A stretch of 64,000 bases of DNA, taken from positions 4,216,001 through 4,280,000 of the forward strand of contig NZ_WING01000001.1 of the NCBI RefSeq assembly GCF_009793335.1, written 5' to 3'. Shown here one piece after another: positions 26,438 to 34,878 of this stretch. The translations under genes were made by a program, and so were the position numbers. The stretch comes from Actinomadura sp. J1-007 (GTDB lineage Bacteria; Actinomycetota; Actinomycetes; Streptosporangiales; Streptosporangiaceae). Position 1 is the first letter of the stretch; each line of letters opens with the position of its first letter. A model generated the notes under the pieces. It did no database searches. It had not been told where the DNA came from and saw only the letters and a program-made list of their open reading frames with translations.

Positions 26438-28327
26438 TCAGCGCCGGGCCTTGAGCTTGAGGGTGACCTTCTTCGGGGCCTTGCGGGTGGCGTGCTTCGC
26501 CTGCCGCTGCTTGAGGATCTTGCCGGCCTTCGCCGCGACGGGCCCGGACGTCAGCGCGTTGCCGGGGACATTGCTGGCGTTGATGCCGCTGCCGAGCGCC
26601 ATCACACCGGTGAGGTTCATCGAGTTCTTGGACGGGTCGGCCGGCAGGCCCATCATCTGGTTGATGACGCCGTCGAGGATGCCCCACGGCCCGCAGCCCT
26701 TCGCGGCGGGGACGGCGATCGGCGCGTCGATCCCGATCTGCGCCGCGACCCAGCCGAGCTGCGGGTCGAGCGCGAGCCCGCCGGAACGGAACGTCGGCGC
26801 GAGCTTGGCCTCGATCGGGCCGATCACGCAGTTGCCGCCGAGCAGGGTGTTGTTGAGCTTGACGTTCAGGCTGGCCTTCGCGCCGATGCCGGTGTCGGTG
26901 ACGAACACGTGGATGGGGCCCGCCAGCGACTGCGTGACGGTGAGCTTGTTGACCGCCCACATCGCGGCCGGGGTCTTGCCGAGGATCGGGCCGACGAGCG
27001 GGAGCTGCCCGATCAGGCCGCCCGGCACCTCGACCGGCGCGGACTCGAACTGCTGCCCGGTGACCGGCGGCTTCAGGACGGGCTCGCCCGTCTCGTCCGG
27101 GTCGCCGAGGTAGCCGGTGATGCGGATCGCGCCGCTCGGCAGCTTCTGCTCGAACGTGCCGATCTTGACGCTGCCGCCCGTGGTGACCTGCGTCTGGCAG
27201 ATCGACCCGCGCGGGCACTGGTTCTGGAACCGGGCCGCGTTGTTCGGGTACCCGGCCGACAGCGGCGGAACGGACTGGTTGGGCGTCCCGGTCGGCGGCG
27301 CCGCCGGGTCCAGGCGCCCGATCCTCCCGCGGCCCGGCGAGGTGAACCACAGCTCGCCGCCGGGCCCGTTCATGATCCGCATGGGGGAGGACAGGGTGGC
27401 GGGCAGGGGGTGCTCGGTGACGCTCCCGGACGCCGGGTCGATCGAGCCGACGTTGCTCGCGGCCGACTCGGTGAACCACAGCCTGCCGTCGGTCCCGGCG
27501 ACGATGCCGGTCGGCTTGGAGTCGGCCGTCGGCACCCCGTACTCGGCGATCTGCCCGTCGGACGGGTTCAGCGCGCCGATCTTGCCGACGCCCGGCTCGG
27601 TGAACCACAGCCGCCCGTCCGGGCCCGGGACGATCTCGCCGAGGGCGGGCAGCCCCGTTCCGGCGGACGGCGCGGTGTAGGAGGTGACCTTGCCGGTCGC
27701 GGGGTCCAGGCGCCCGATGGACGCGTCGTTGTTGGTGAACCAGACCGCGCCGTCCTGGCCGATCGTCACCGCGTACGGCGTGAGGCCGGTCGCGTACGCG
27801 GTCACGGTGCCGGACGCGTCGATCCTGCCGAGCGCGCCGGAGTAGCCGCCGGTGAACCACATCGCGCCGTCCGCGCCGGCCGCGATGCCGGTGACCTGGG
27901 CGTTGGCGAAGTTCACCGCGCCGGTCAGGGGCAGCTCGTACAGCGTGGACGCGCCGGTGGCGGGATCGACGCGGCCGACGCGCGGGACGCTGACGGAGAT
28001 GTCGGTGAACCAGAGCGAGCCGTCCGAGCCGGCCGCCATCGCGTCGGGGATGCCGAGGTTCTTCTGCGAGTTGGCGGCCACGGGGTACTCGGTGACCTTG
28101 CCCGCGCCGTCGATCCTGCCGACGCCGCCGCCGTTCTCGGCGAACCACACGCTGCCGTTCGGGCCGTTCGCGATGCCGAGCGGCGCCACGTCCGGGATCG
28201 GGAGGCCGATCTCGGTGACCTTGCCCGGCGCGGCCAGCCCCGGCGCGGCCGGGATCGCGAGGAACGAGCTCGTACCCACCACGGCCGCCAGCGCGAGCGC
28301 CCCGGCCCGCCTACCTCGATGGCCCAT
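26438..28327 (-). CDS. Secreted seven-bladed propeller (virginiamycin B lyase-like) with extra C-terminal domain
   Basis: 629 aa. ATG at 28327 has GGAGGCGATGGC upstream; a Sec signal peptide ends near AAPGLAAPG. Seven repeats carry a W-F core (SVWFAENG, SLWFTDIS, AMWFTGGY, AVWFTNND, RLWFTEPG, RLWFTESA, ELWFTSPG), each with IGRxDPATG-like turns, matching the Vgb/SMP-30-like seven-bladed propeller. The last 280 residues (from about SICQTQVTTGGSVKIG) are a separate domain not found in Vgb lyases. The catalytic role is unproven. The tail is basic (KQRQAKHATRKAPKKV). Confidence 0.8.
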   Translation of the reverse strand: MGHRGRRAGALALAAVVGTSSFLAIPAAPGLAAPGKVTEIGLPIPDVAPLGIANGPNGSVWFAENGGGVGRIDGAGKVTEYPVAANSQKNLGIPDAMAAGSDGSLWFTDISVSVPRVGRVDPATGASTLYELPLTGAVNFANAQVTGIAAGADGAMWFTGGYSGALGRIDASGTVTAYATGLTPYAVTIGQDGAVWFTNNDASIGRLDPATGKVTSYTAPSAGTGLPALGEIVPGPDGRLWFTEPGVGKIGALNPSDGQIAEYGVPTADSKPTGIVAGTDGRLWFTESAASNVGSIDPASGSVTEHPLPATLSSPMRIMNGPGGELWFTSPGRGRIGRLDPAAPPTGTPNQSVPPLSAGYPNNAARFQNQCPRGSICQTQVTTGGSVKIGTFEQKLPSGAIRITGYLGDPDETGEPVLKPPVTGQQFESAPVEVPGGLIGQLPLVGPILGKTPAAMWAVNKLTVTQSLAGPIHVFVTDTGIGAKASLNVKLNNTLLGGNCVIGPIEAKLAPTFRSGGLALDPQLGWVAAQIGIDAPIAVPAAKGCGPWGILDGVINQMMGLPADPSKNSMNLTGVMALGSGINASNVPGNALTSGPVAAKAGKILKQRQAKHATRKAPKKVTLKLKARR

Positions 28328-28381
28328 GCCATCGCCTCCTTCGGCTTTTGCCCGGGACGGCGCGTTTTCGCGCGACGGCGC

Positions 28382-28412
28382 GGGTTTCTCGTGTGAGCGT
28401 TAATAGAAACCC
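28382..28412 (-). promoter_or_regulatory. GGGTTTC/GAAACCC inverted repeat upstream of the propeller gene
   Basis: Seven-base arms (28382-28388 and 28406-28412) flank an AT-rich centre with TTAATA, unusual in this GC-rich DNA. The repeat lies about 55 bases before the propeller start. It is likely a promoter/operator zone; the TetR gene next door (28526) is a candidate binder. Confidence 0.45.
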
Positions 28413-28525
28413 GTGGGTGTTTCACGTCAAGGAGGTCGTTCGGGACGGTCCGCTTGTGGTCAGGGAGACAACCGGCGACGGCAGGAGGCGTCCGTGCGCG
28501 AGCGCCCCGAGGGGCGGGCCGTGTG

Positions 28526-29221
28526 TCAGGGGCGGCGGGCCAGGTGGGGTGCGGCCGCCTCCTTGCCGACGAGGGGGAGCAGCGCGAAGTAGGTCAGCTC
28601 GGGGAGCAGCGCGGGCAGGTCGGCCGTCTCGCCCGACTCGATCCGTACGTAGAGGGCGCTGTAGACGCCGCCGACGATGGCGTCCACGACCGCGACGGGG
28701 ACGGGCTCAAGGTCGAACGCGGGGTCGGTGAAGAAGCCGCGGAAGCCGTGCAGGTACTCGATCCGGGCCCGCCGCACGCGCGGCCCCGCCGCGTTGACCT
28801 CGACGAGCGAGACGCGCGCGAAGTGCGGCTCGGCGGCCATGGTGGCGAGCATCGCCCGCAGCGCGGCCCGGATGCCCTCGGCCCAGGACGACTCGTTGGC
28901 GTAGGCGCGGCCCATGCGGCCCAGCACGATCGCGGTGCCGCGCTCGTACGCGGCGAGGAAGCAGCCGTCCAGGTCGCCGAAGTGGGCGTAGAACGTCTTC
29001 TTGGTGACGCCCGCGGCGCCGGTCACGCGGCTGATCGTGGTGTTGCGGTAGCCGTGCTGGGCGACGACCTGGACGAACGCGTCGATGAGGCGGTCGCGCT
29101 GGATCCCGGCGACGGTCTCGGGCGGGAGGCCGTGCCGTCCCGGCTTGATGGCCCGCTCCGGCTCCCGGGCGGAACGCGACCCTGGAAGCGCGTCCGCCCC
29201 CGAATCCCCGGACATCGGCAA
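28526..29221 (-). CDS. TetR/AcrR-family regulator
   Basis: 231 aa. The N-terminal HTH is clear: DRLIDAFVQVVAQHGYRNTTISRVTGAAGVTKKTFYAHFGDLDGCF at roughly residues 43-88 (quoted here in part: GVTKKTFYAHFGDLDG). The ligand domain (MLATMAAEPHFARVSLVEV, ARIEYLHGFRGFF) is of the common actinomycete type. An extra basic N-terminal tail of about 35 residues precedes the HTH. It is transcribed in the same direction as the propeller gene and is the nearest regulator for the inverted repeat at 28382-28412. The ligand is unknown. Confidence 0.88.
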   Translation of the reverse strand: MPMSGDSGADALPGSRSAREPERAIKPGRHGLPPETVAGIQRDRLIDAFVQVVAQHGYRNTTISRVTGAAGVTKKTFYAHFGDLDGCFLAAYERGTAIVLGRMGRAYANESSWAEGIRAALRAMLATMAAEPHFARVSLVEVNAAGPRVRRARIEYLHGFRGFFTDPAFDLEPVPVAVVDAIVGGVYSALYVRIESGETADLPALLPELTYFALLPLVGKEAAAPHLARRP

Positions 29222-29396
29222 CTCGCGGTCTCTCGGTCTCCTGAACGGAACGGCCCGCTGACCGCCCGTCCGGAACAGACTACTCGCCGTTCCGAAACGA
29301 CGGCCCCCGCGCGCCCCCGCCCAGGGCCGACCCGTGCTTCAGCGGCGCTGCGGCAGCGCTTCGGCGGCGGGGAGTGCGTCCGGGGCCCGACGCGCG

Positions 29397-29497
29397 CCCC
29401 GCCGGGGCGCGGGGTGCGCGCTCCGGCGGGGAGCGGCGTGCGTTCCGGCGGGGCCTTGCACGTGTCCCGCCGGGGCGCGGGGTGCGCTCCGGCGGGA
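29397..29497. repeat. Short GC-rich direct repeat between TetR and the symporter
   Basis: CGCCGGGGCGCGGGGTGCG followed by CTCCGGCGGG occurs at about 29400-29431 and again at 29467-29497, with a partial copy (GTGCGTTCCGGCGGGG) between. Each copy can also form a small hairpin. They lie just downstream of the symporter stop and may act as terminators. Confidence 0.6.
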
Positions 29498-29504
29498 CGG
29501 GTGG

Positions 29505-30833
29505 TCAGGCCGTGGCGGGCTTGGGGGCGGTCTTCGGCGCGGGCTCGGCGGGGGCGGGCCGCTCGGTGGGGCCCGAGGTCAGGTCGCCCTTGCGGCCGTT
29601 GAAGACCTTCTCGTCCAGCAGGCCCTCGGACCTGGCGACCAGGACCGGGACGGTGAGCTGGCCGGTGACGTTCAGCGCGGTGCGGGCCATGTCGATGACC
29701 TTGTCGATCGCGATCAGGTAGCCGACCGCCTGGAGCGGCAGGCCGACCGTGGTGAGCGTCAGGGTCAGCGCCACCAGCGCGGGGCCGGGGGTGCCGCCGG
29801 TGCCGAGCTGGCCGATCACCGCGGCGAGCGCGATCAGCGCGTAGTCGGCGATGCCGAGGTGGACGCCGGTGTACTGGGCCACGAAGATCGCGGCGACCGC
29901 CGGGTAGATCGCGCCGCAGCCGTCGAACTTGATCGTGGCGCCGAGCGGCTGGGCGAAGCTCGCGTACTCGGTCTGCACGCCGTTGCGCTCGATCTGGACC
30001 TTCTGCGCGATCGGCAGGGTGGCCAGGGACGACGAGGAGACGAAGCCGAACTGGATCGCGGGCCAGGAGTTGCGCAGGAACGTCAGCGGCGAGACGCGGC
30101 CGAACACCCGCAGCAGCACCGGGTAGCCGACGAACAGCATGATCGCGACGGCCAGGTAGATCGCGCCGGTGAACTTGGCCAGCGGCGACAGCGAGCTCGG
30201 CCCGTACGTCGCGACGACCGAGCCGATCAGGAAGAACGAGCCGATCGGGGTGAGCCGCACGACCCACCACACGACCTTCTGCATGACCAGGTACAGGTCG
30301 TCGATCAGGCCGGTCAGCCGCTCGCCGCGGTCGCCGATCGCGACCAGCGCGGCGCCGAACAGCACGGCGAACGTGACGACGCCGAGCACGTTGCCCTCCG
30401 ACATCGCCTTGACGATGTTGGACGGGAACAGGTTGTGCAGCACCTGCGTCCAGGTGACGGCGTCGGTCTCGGTGGACTCGCTCGCCAGCTTGCCGAGCCC
30501 CTTGCCCGGCTCGATGATCAGCCCGACGGCCAGGCCGATCGCGGTGGCGATGGCGGAGGTGGCGACGAACCAGCCGAGGGTCTTGGCGGTCAGCCTGGCC
30601 ACGCTGCCGACGTTGCGCAGCCGCCCGACGCTCACCACGATCGCGGCGAACACGAGCGGGACGACCACGACCTTCAGCAGGCTGACGTAGACGTCGCCGA
30701 ACGGGTCGAGCCAGTTCCCGGCGATCTTCTCGCCGTCGCCGAGGTTGTTCATCAGGGCGCCGGCGATCACGCCGAGCACGAGCGACAGCACGATCTGCTG
30801 CCAGAACTGCCACTTCCAGACGCGCAGGTTCAC
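29505..30833 (-). CDS. DAACS-family (dicarboxylate/amino acid:cation) symporter, possible cystine transporter
   Basis: 442 aa from the GTG at 30833 (CTGGAGTC upstream), the usual length for the family. About eight membrane helices and two re-entrant loops are seen. The Ser-rich loop is GFVSSSSLATLPIA, the second GQLGTGGTPGPALVALTLTL, and KFDGCGAIYPAVAAIF lies between. Relatives take up C4-dicarboxylates, glutamate or cystine (TcyP) with Na+ or H+. The Cys-containing leader peptide 225 bases upstream makes cystine uptake the best guess, by inference only. The C-terminal tail is Pro/Ala-rich. Confidence 0.88.
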   Translation of the reverse strand: MNLRVWKWQFWQQIVLSLVLGVIAGALMNNLGDGEKIAGNWLDPFGDVYVSLLKVVVVPLVFAAIVVSVGRLRNVGSVARLTAKTLGWFVATSAIATAIGLAVGLIIEPGKGLGKLASESTETDAVTWTQVLHNLFPSNIVKAMSEGNVLGVVTFAVLFGAALVAIGDRGERLTGLIDDLYLVMQKVVWWVVRLTPIGSFFLIGSVVATYGPSSLSPLAKFTGAIYLAVAIMLFVGYPVLLRVFGRVSPLTFLRNSWPAIQFGFVSSSSLATLPIAQKVQIERNGVQTEYASFAQPLGATIKFDGCGAIYPAVAAIFVAQYTGVHLGIADYALIALAAVIGQLGTGGTPGPALVALTLTLTTVGLPLQAVGYLIAIDKVIDMARTALNVTGQLTVPVLVARSEGLLDEKVFNGRKGDLTSGPTERPAPAEPAPKTAPKPATA

Positions 30834-31016
30834 GGGTGGGACTCCAGGAGTCGGGTCCGCCCTTGCCGGGGGTCGCTTCCGTGCGCGTCGGGTCGCGGTC
30901 GCGCGGCGCCGCCTGCGCGGCGGGACGCCCCCGGCGGGACGGCGCGGACGCGTCGCGGGGCGGCGGTTCCCGGGGCGCCCGGCGCTGGTGCGGCTCGGAA
31001 CGTTCCGGAGGGCGGA

Positions 31017-31056
31017 GGGGTGAGAAGAAGGAGAAGAGAAGGGGGGCGGGGAGCTG
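31017..31056 (-). promoter_or_regulatory. Pyrimidine-rich tract after the leader peptide (possible Rho loading site)
   Basis: Directly after the leader stop, the minus-strand RNA reads almost only C and U for about 35 bases (CCCGCCCCCCTTCTCTTCTCC and on). An unstructured C-rich run right behind a short translated ORF is what Rho-dependent attenuation needs. Confidence 0.4.
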
Positions 31057-31057
31057 G

Positions 31058-31144
31058 TCAGGCGCGACAGAGGACGCTGGCGAGGCGGCACAGGTCCACG
31101 TGCAGCCGGGCCACGAGCACAACGCTCTTCTCGGAGAACCTCAC
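31058..31144 (-). CDS. Cys-containing leader peptide upstream of the DAACS symporter
   Basis: 28 codons from GTG at 31144 (a GTG at 31150 is also in frame) to TGA at 31060-31058. The C-terminus is LVARLHVDLCRLASVLCRA, with Cys19 and Cys26. The pattern LHVDL.R.AS.LCR matches the short leader peptides known before sulfur genes of actinomycetes, and matches the leader at 25417 (RVASALC). No Shine-Dalgarno is present. An AT-rich TTAACT lies 7-12 bases before GTG 31144, as expected for a -10 box and a leaderless transcript. It is too short for normal gene calling. Confidence 0.72.
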   Translation of the reverse strand: MRFSEKSVVLVARLHVDLCRLASVLCRA

Positions 31145-31150
31145 GGGCAC

Positions 31151-31156
31151 AGTTAA
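31151..31156 (-). promoter_or_regulatory. Possible -10 box for the leaderless leader-peptide transcript
   Basis: TTAACT on the minus strand is the only AT-rich hexamer here. Its spacing to the GTG at 31144 would put transcription start at or next to the start codon. No convincing -35 box was found. Confidence 0.35.
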
Positions 31157-31227
31157 CCCTGATGTCCGGTTTGTGGATTCCCGGGCAGGGGTGTGATCCT
31201 GGTCACATCGGGCGCGGAGGTACGGGC

Positions 31228-31479
31228 TCAGCGGCGGCGGGAGCGGGTGACGATGCGCAGGATGCCGACCACGCCGAGCCCGATCAGCACGGTCGGCACG
31301 AGGGCGGTCATGCCCATGACGGACGCGCCGGAGAGCCCGCCCGCCAGGAACACGCCCGCCGCGGTGAGGAAGAACAGCCCTGCGAGGAGGGTGCCCGCGT
31401 CGAACGGGTGCCTGGCGGGCGGCGGGGCCGCGGCGTCCGCCGCGTCCCCGGGCCTGGTGGTGTCGGGCCGGTCAGTCAC
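31228..31479 (-). CDS. Small membrane protein downstream of PspC
   Basis: 83 aa from the GTG at 31479, overlapping the PspC-protein stop by eight bases. Two hydrophobic helices (TLLAGLFFLTAAGVFLAGGL and MTALVPTVLIGLGVVGILRIV) follow a Pro/Ala-rich cytoplasmic start, and the tail is basic. This looks like the small membrane partner regularly found beside actinomycete PspC genes. The function is unknown. Confidence 0.75.
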   Translation of the reverse strand: MTDRPDTTRPGDAADAAAPPPARHPFDAGTLLAGLFFLTAAGVFLAGGLSGASVMGMTALVPTVLIGLGVVGILRIVTRSRRR

Positions 31480-32839
31480 GGGTCACCTTCACGTCTCCGA
31501 GCCGGGCGCGGATGCGCAGGACGATCTCCGGCGGGTTCCGGACGGCCGCGCCCTCGGGTTCGAGGACGTCGGCGGACTTGGCGTTGGGGCCGCTGATCGT
31601 CCGGCCGCCGACCGAGAGGTCGCCGAGCCCGACGCGGGCGTCCAGCACCACGCGGGTCGCGCGGGGGACGGCGACCCGCAGGTCGCCCGCCGTCACCTTG
31701 GCGTCGATGGTCACCCGGCGGCCGCGGTCCACCGGCAGCGCGGTCAGGTCGAGCCGTGCGGTGCCGATGCCGAGCCTGTACTCCTGATGGGAGAGGGTCG
31801 CGTCGGTCGGTCGCCAGTCCACGTCCATGTACCTCATATCAGCCGGGACCGCCGTCGCGGCCGAGGTCGTCAGCAGGGCGACGGTGAGCAGGGCGCCGAC
31901 GGTCGCGAGGCCCCGCACCCGGAACCAGGCGCCCAGCACCATGCCGAGGCCCACGACGGCGAGCGCCGGGGCCATGATGACCAGCGCCGCGTCCAGCGGC
32001 TCCCGGCCGTGCGCCACGGGCGTCATCGCCGCGGCGGCGGCCATCGCGGCCAGCAGCGTGATCGGCGTCAGCGGCGACTTGGCGCGCGGCGCGCGGGTCC
32101 GCGCGGGAGCCGCGGTCGCGCCCGCCGTCCCGCCGGGGTACGGCGCGTCGCCCGGGAACGGGAGGCCCGTCCCGAACGGCCCGTCGTCCGCCGGAGGCGT
32201 GCCCTGCCCGGCCCCGGGCGTGCGCGGCGAGCCGAGCGTGGCCAGGTCGATCATGCCCTCCGGCAGCCCGCCGCCCGCGCCGCGCGACGTCCCGAAGACG
32301 TCCTGGTGCAGGCTCGTCCCGGAGCCGGACCCTTGGAACGCCGCCTCCCCGTACGCGGGGGCGGGGCGCGGGGGATGCCCGGCGAGCCGTTCGGGGAACG
32401 AACGCGCCGTGCCGACCAGGTCCACGCCCCGGGCGTGCGCGACGAGCAGGACGAGGCCGAAGACCGTCAGGACCGCGATCGAGTCGGTCGAGACGCCGCC
32501 GAACAGGCTCAGCGCCACCCCGGCGCACAGCAGCGCGCCGAGGACCGACAGCACTCCGGCGCCGTCCAGCCACCGCTTGAAGAGCTTCTCGGCGGCCGAG
32601 CTCTCGCCGGGCCGCCCCGGCATCAGCAGCGCCGCCGCGATGTAGAGCAGGATGCCCTGCCCGTGCGCGAGGACGAGGACCGCGAAGCCGACCCGGTAGA
32701 CGACCGGGTCGATCCCGGTGAACCGCCCGATGCCCGTGCAGACGCCCGCGAGCACCCGCCGCTCGGGGTCGCGGGTCAGCCGCCGGTAGCCCTCCTCCGG
32801 CGGTCGTGTCGCGGTCGTCGCGTGCTGCTCCTCGGCCAT
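31472..32839 (-). CDS. PspC-domain membrane protein with C-terminal cell-wall-sensor-like domain
   Basis: About 455 aa from ATG at 32839 (ATG at 32848 is possible). The PspC domain is at the N-terminus (YRRLTRDPERRVLAGVCTGI, GIDPVVYRVGFAVLVLAHGQG). Several membrane helices follow, then a Gly/Pro linker, two more helices and an extracytoplasmic beta-rich domain like LiaF/DUF2154 (RLDLTALPVDRGRRVTIDAK, VGLGDLSVGGRTI). Such proteins sense envelope stress and signal to the neighbouring kinase. It is divergent from the PspC-histidine kinase at 33000, sharing a 160-base promoter region. Confidence 0.85.
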   Translation of the reverse strand: MAEEQHATTATRPPEEGYRRLTRDPERRVLAGVCTGIGRFTGIDPVVYRVGFAVLVLAHGQGILLYIAAALLMPGRPGESSAAEKLFKRWLDGAGVLSVLGALLCAGVALSLFGGVSTDSIAVLTVFGLVLLVAHARGVDLVGTARSFPERLAGHPPRPAPAYGEAAFQGSGSGTSLHQDVFGTSRGAGGGLPEGMIDLATLGSPRTPGAGQGTPPADDGPFGTGLPFPGDAPYPGGTAGATAAPARTRAPRAKSPLTPITLLAAMAAAAAMTPVAHGREPLDAALVIMAPALAVVGLGMVLGAWFRVRGLATVGALLTVALLTTSAATAVPADMRYMDVDWRPTDATLSHQEYRLGIGTARLDLTALPVDRGRRVTIDAKVTAGDLRVAVPRATRVVLDARVGLGDLSVGGRTISGPNAKSADVLEPEGAAVRNPPEIVLRIRARLGDVKVTRD

Positions 32840-32999
32840 GGCCACCATCGTCGCCGCTCGCGCGGGCGCCCGCCATCGGGGGAACCCCTGAGCCGACCCT
32901 GAGGAACGGCGCGCCCGGTCGGGGCCGTGCCCTGATGCGCGCGGCGGCCGGGCATGTGACGATCGTTGACGTGGGACGTTGATGTTGGGGAGACCACTG

Positions 33000-34187
33000 A
33001 TGGCGGGAGCGGCGACGGTGAACGAGGCGGTGCCGTCCGCGCCGCGGCTGGAGCGCCGCCGCGACGGGCGGCTGGTCGCGGGCGTGTGCCGCGGGCTGGC
33101 GGACAACCTGGGCATCCAGGTGCTGTTCGTGCGCGCCGCGTTCGTGCTGCTCACGGTCGCGAGCGGGATCGGCTTCGCCGTCTACATCGCGTTCTGGGTG
33201 CTCACGCCGAGGCAGCCGGCCGGCGCCGCCCCCGCCCGGTCCCGCTGGGCCGCGCGCGACTGGGCCCAGCTCGCCGCGTACATCGCGGTGACGTGCGGGC
33301 TCGCCGCCCTGCCGTGGGGGACGCGGGTCGCGCAGGTGTGGCTGTGGCCGTTCGTCGTCGGCGGCGTCGGCGCGGCGATCCTGTGGCAGCAGGCCGACCG
33401 CGACCAGCGGCAGCGCTGGGTGGTGCCGCTGCGGCAGCGGTGGCTGCGCAGCCTGCTCGGCCTGCTGCTGGTGGTCGGCGGCATCGGCGGCTTCGTGGTG
33501 CGCAACGTCGACGCCGGGCAGGCCCGCGAGGTCGTCATCGCGATGCTGATCATCCTGACCGGGGTGGCGGTGATCGTCACGCCGTGGCTGGTGCGGCTCT
33601 GGCAGGACCTGGAGGCCGAGCGGCACGAGCGGATCCGCTCGCAGGAGCGCGCGGAGCTGGCGGCCCACGTGCACGACTCGGTGCTGCACACGCTGACGCT
33701 GATCCAGCGCAACGCGGCCGACCCGCGCGAGGTGCAGCGCCTCGCCCGCTCGCAGGAGCGCACGCTGCGCACCTGGCTGTACCAGCCGCGCGCCGACCCG
33801 GACCAGACGTTCGCGCCGGCGATCAAGCGGATCGCGGGCGAGGTGGAGGACGATCACGGCGTTCCGATCGAGGTGGTGTGCGTGGGGGACACCGAGCTGG
33901 ACGAGCGGCTCGGCTCGGCGCTCCAGGCGGCGCGCGAGGCCATGGTGAACGCGGCGAAGTACGCCGGGGCCCCGTCGGTGTCGGTGTACGCCGAGGTCGA
34001 GGGCGACACCGTCGAGATCTTCGTCCGGGACCGGGGCAAGGGGTTCGACCTGGAGCAGGTCCCCGGGGACAGGATGGGCGTCCGGGGGTCCATCATCGGA
34101 CGTATGGAGCGCAACGGGGGCAAGGCCACGGTCCGTACCGCCCCGGGCGAGGGCACCGAAGTGCGTTTGGAGATCGGGAAGTCGTGA
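33000..34187 (+). CDS. PspC-type sensor histidine kinase (NarL-family partner)
   Basis: 395 aa from ATG at 33000, with GGGGAGA in front. PspC domain at residues 18-75 (RDGRLVAGVCRGLADNLGI), about four more helices to residue 200, then a short HisKA_3-like dimerisation region with the phospho-acceptor in AAHVHDSVLHTLTLIQ. The HATPase shows AAREAMVNAAKYAG (N box) and DRGKGFDLEQVP with GVRGSIIGRM (G boxes). It probably responds to membrane or cell-wall stress together with the divergent PspC/LiaF-like protein. Its stop overlaps the regulator start (GTGA). Confidence 0.92.
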   Translation: MAGAATVNEAVPSAPRLERRRDGRLVAGVCRGLADNLGIQVLFVRAAFVLLTVASGIGFAVYIAFWVLTPRQPAGAAPARSRWAARDWAQLAAYIAVTCGLAALPWGTRVAQVWLWPFVVGGVGAAILWQQADRDQRQRWVVPLRQRWLRSLLGLLLVVGGIGGFVVRNVDAGQAREVVIAMLIILTGVAVIVTPWLVRLWQDLEAERHERIRSQERAELAAHVHDSVLHTLTLIQRNAADPREVQRLARSQERTLRTWLYQPRADPDQTFAPAIKRIAGEVEDDHGVPIEVVCVGDTELDERLGSALQAAREAMVNAAKYAGAPSVSVYAEVEGDTVEIFVRDRGKGFDLEQVPGDRMGVRGSIIGRMERNGGKATVRTAPGEGTEVRLEIGKS

Positions 34188-34834
34188 GCGACGTGAGCGA
34201 GCCGTTGAAGAGGGTCGTGCTGGTGGACGACCACCAGATGTTCCGCACCGGCGTGAAGGCCGAGCTCGGCGGCGCCGTCGAGATCGTCGGCGAGGCGGGC
34301 GACGTGGACGAGGCGGTGACGGTGATCAAGGCCGTCCGGCCCGACGTGGTGCTGCTGGACGTGCACTTGCCGGGCGGGGGCGGCATCGAGGTGCTGCGGC
34401 GGCTGCACGGCGCCGTGCCGTCCCGCTTCCTCGCCCTGTCGGTGTCGGACGCCGCCGAGGACGTCATCGGGGTCGTGCGCGGCGGCGCCCGCGGCTACGT
34501 CACCAAGACCATCTCGGGCCCCGAGCTGACCGACGCCATCGAACGGGTCGCGGGCGGCGACGCGGTGTTCTCGCCGCGGCTCGCGGGGTTCGTGCTCGAC
34601 GCGTTCGCGGCGAGCGACGTGCCCGCGGTGGACCCGGAGCTGGACCAGATCACCCAGCGGGAGCGCGACGTGCTGCGCCTGATCGCGCGCGGCTACGCCT
34701 ACAAGGAGATCGCGAAGGAGCTGTTCATCTCGGTCAAGACCGTTGAGACCCATGTGAGCTCCGTCCTGCGCAAGCTTCAACTCTCCAACCGGCACGAGCT
34801 GTCCCGCTGGGCCGCCGCCCGCCGCCTCGTCTAG
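34184..34834 (+). CDS. NarL/LuxR-family response regulator
   Basis: 216 aa from the GTG at 34184. Receiver domain: acidic pair VLVDDHQMF, phospho-Asp in VVLLDVHLPG, Ser/Thr switch in LALSVSD, and Lys in GYVTKTISG. The C-terminal LuxR HTH is ITQRERDVLRLIARGYAYKE then ISVKTVETHVSSVLRKLQL. It is the partner of the overlapping PspC-kinase; the pair resembles the LiaSR/VraSR type of envelope-stress system. Targets may include the divergent PspC gene. Confidence 0.95.
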   Translation: MSDVSEPLKRVVLVDDHQMFRTGVKAELGGAVEIVGEAGDVDEAVTVIKAVRPDVVLLDVHLPGGGGIEVLRRLHGAVPSRFLALSVSDAAEDVIGVVRGGARGYVTKTISGPELTDAIERVAGGDAVFSPRLAGFVLDAFAASDVPAVDPELDQITQRERDVLRLIARGYAYKEIAKELFISVKTVETHVSSVLRKLQLSNRHELSRWAAARRLV

Positions 34835-34836
34835 CG

Positions 34837-34870
34837 GCCCCGCGCCCGGGCGTCCGCCCCGGGCGCGGCC
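34837..34870. terminator. Bidirectional GC hairpin between convergent genes
   Basis: Arms GGCC-CGCGCCCGGG and CCCGGGCGCGGCC pair with one bulged C and a short loop. It lies between the response regulator stop and the stop of the convergent monooxygenase, serving either or both. Confidence 0.7.
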
Positions 34871-34878
34871 GTCCTGTC

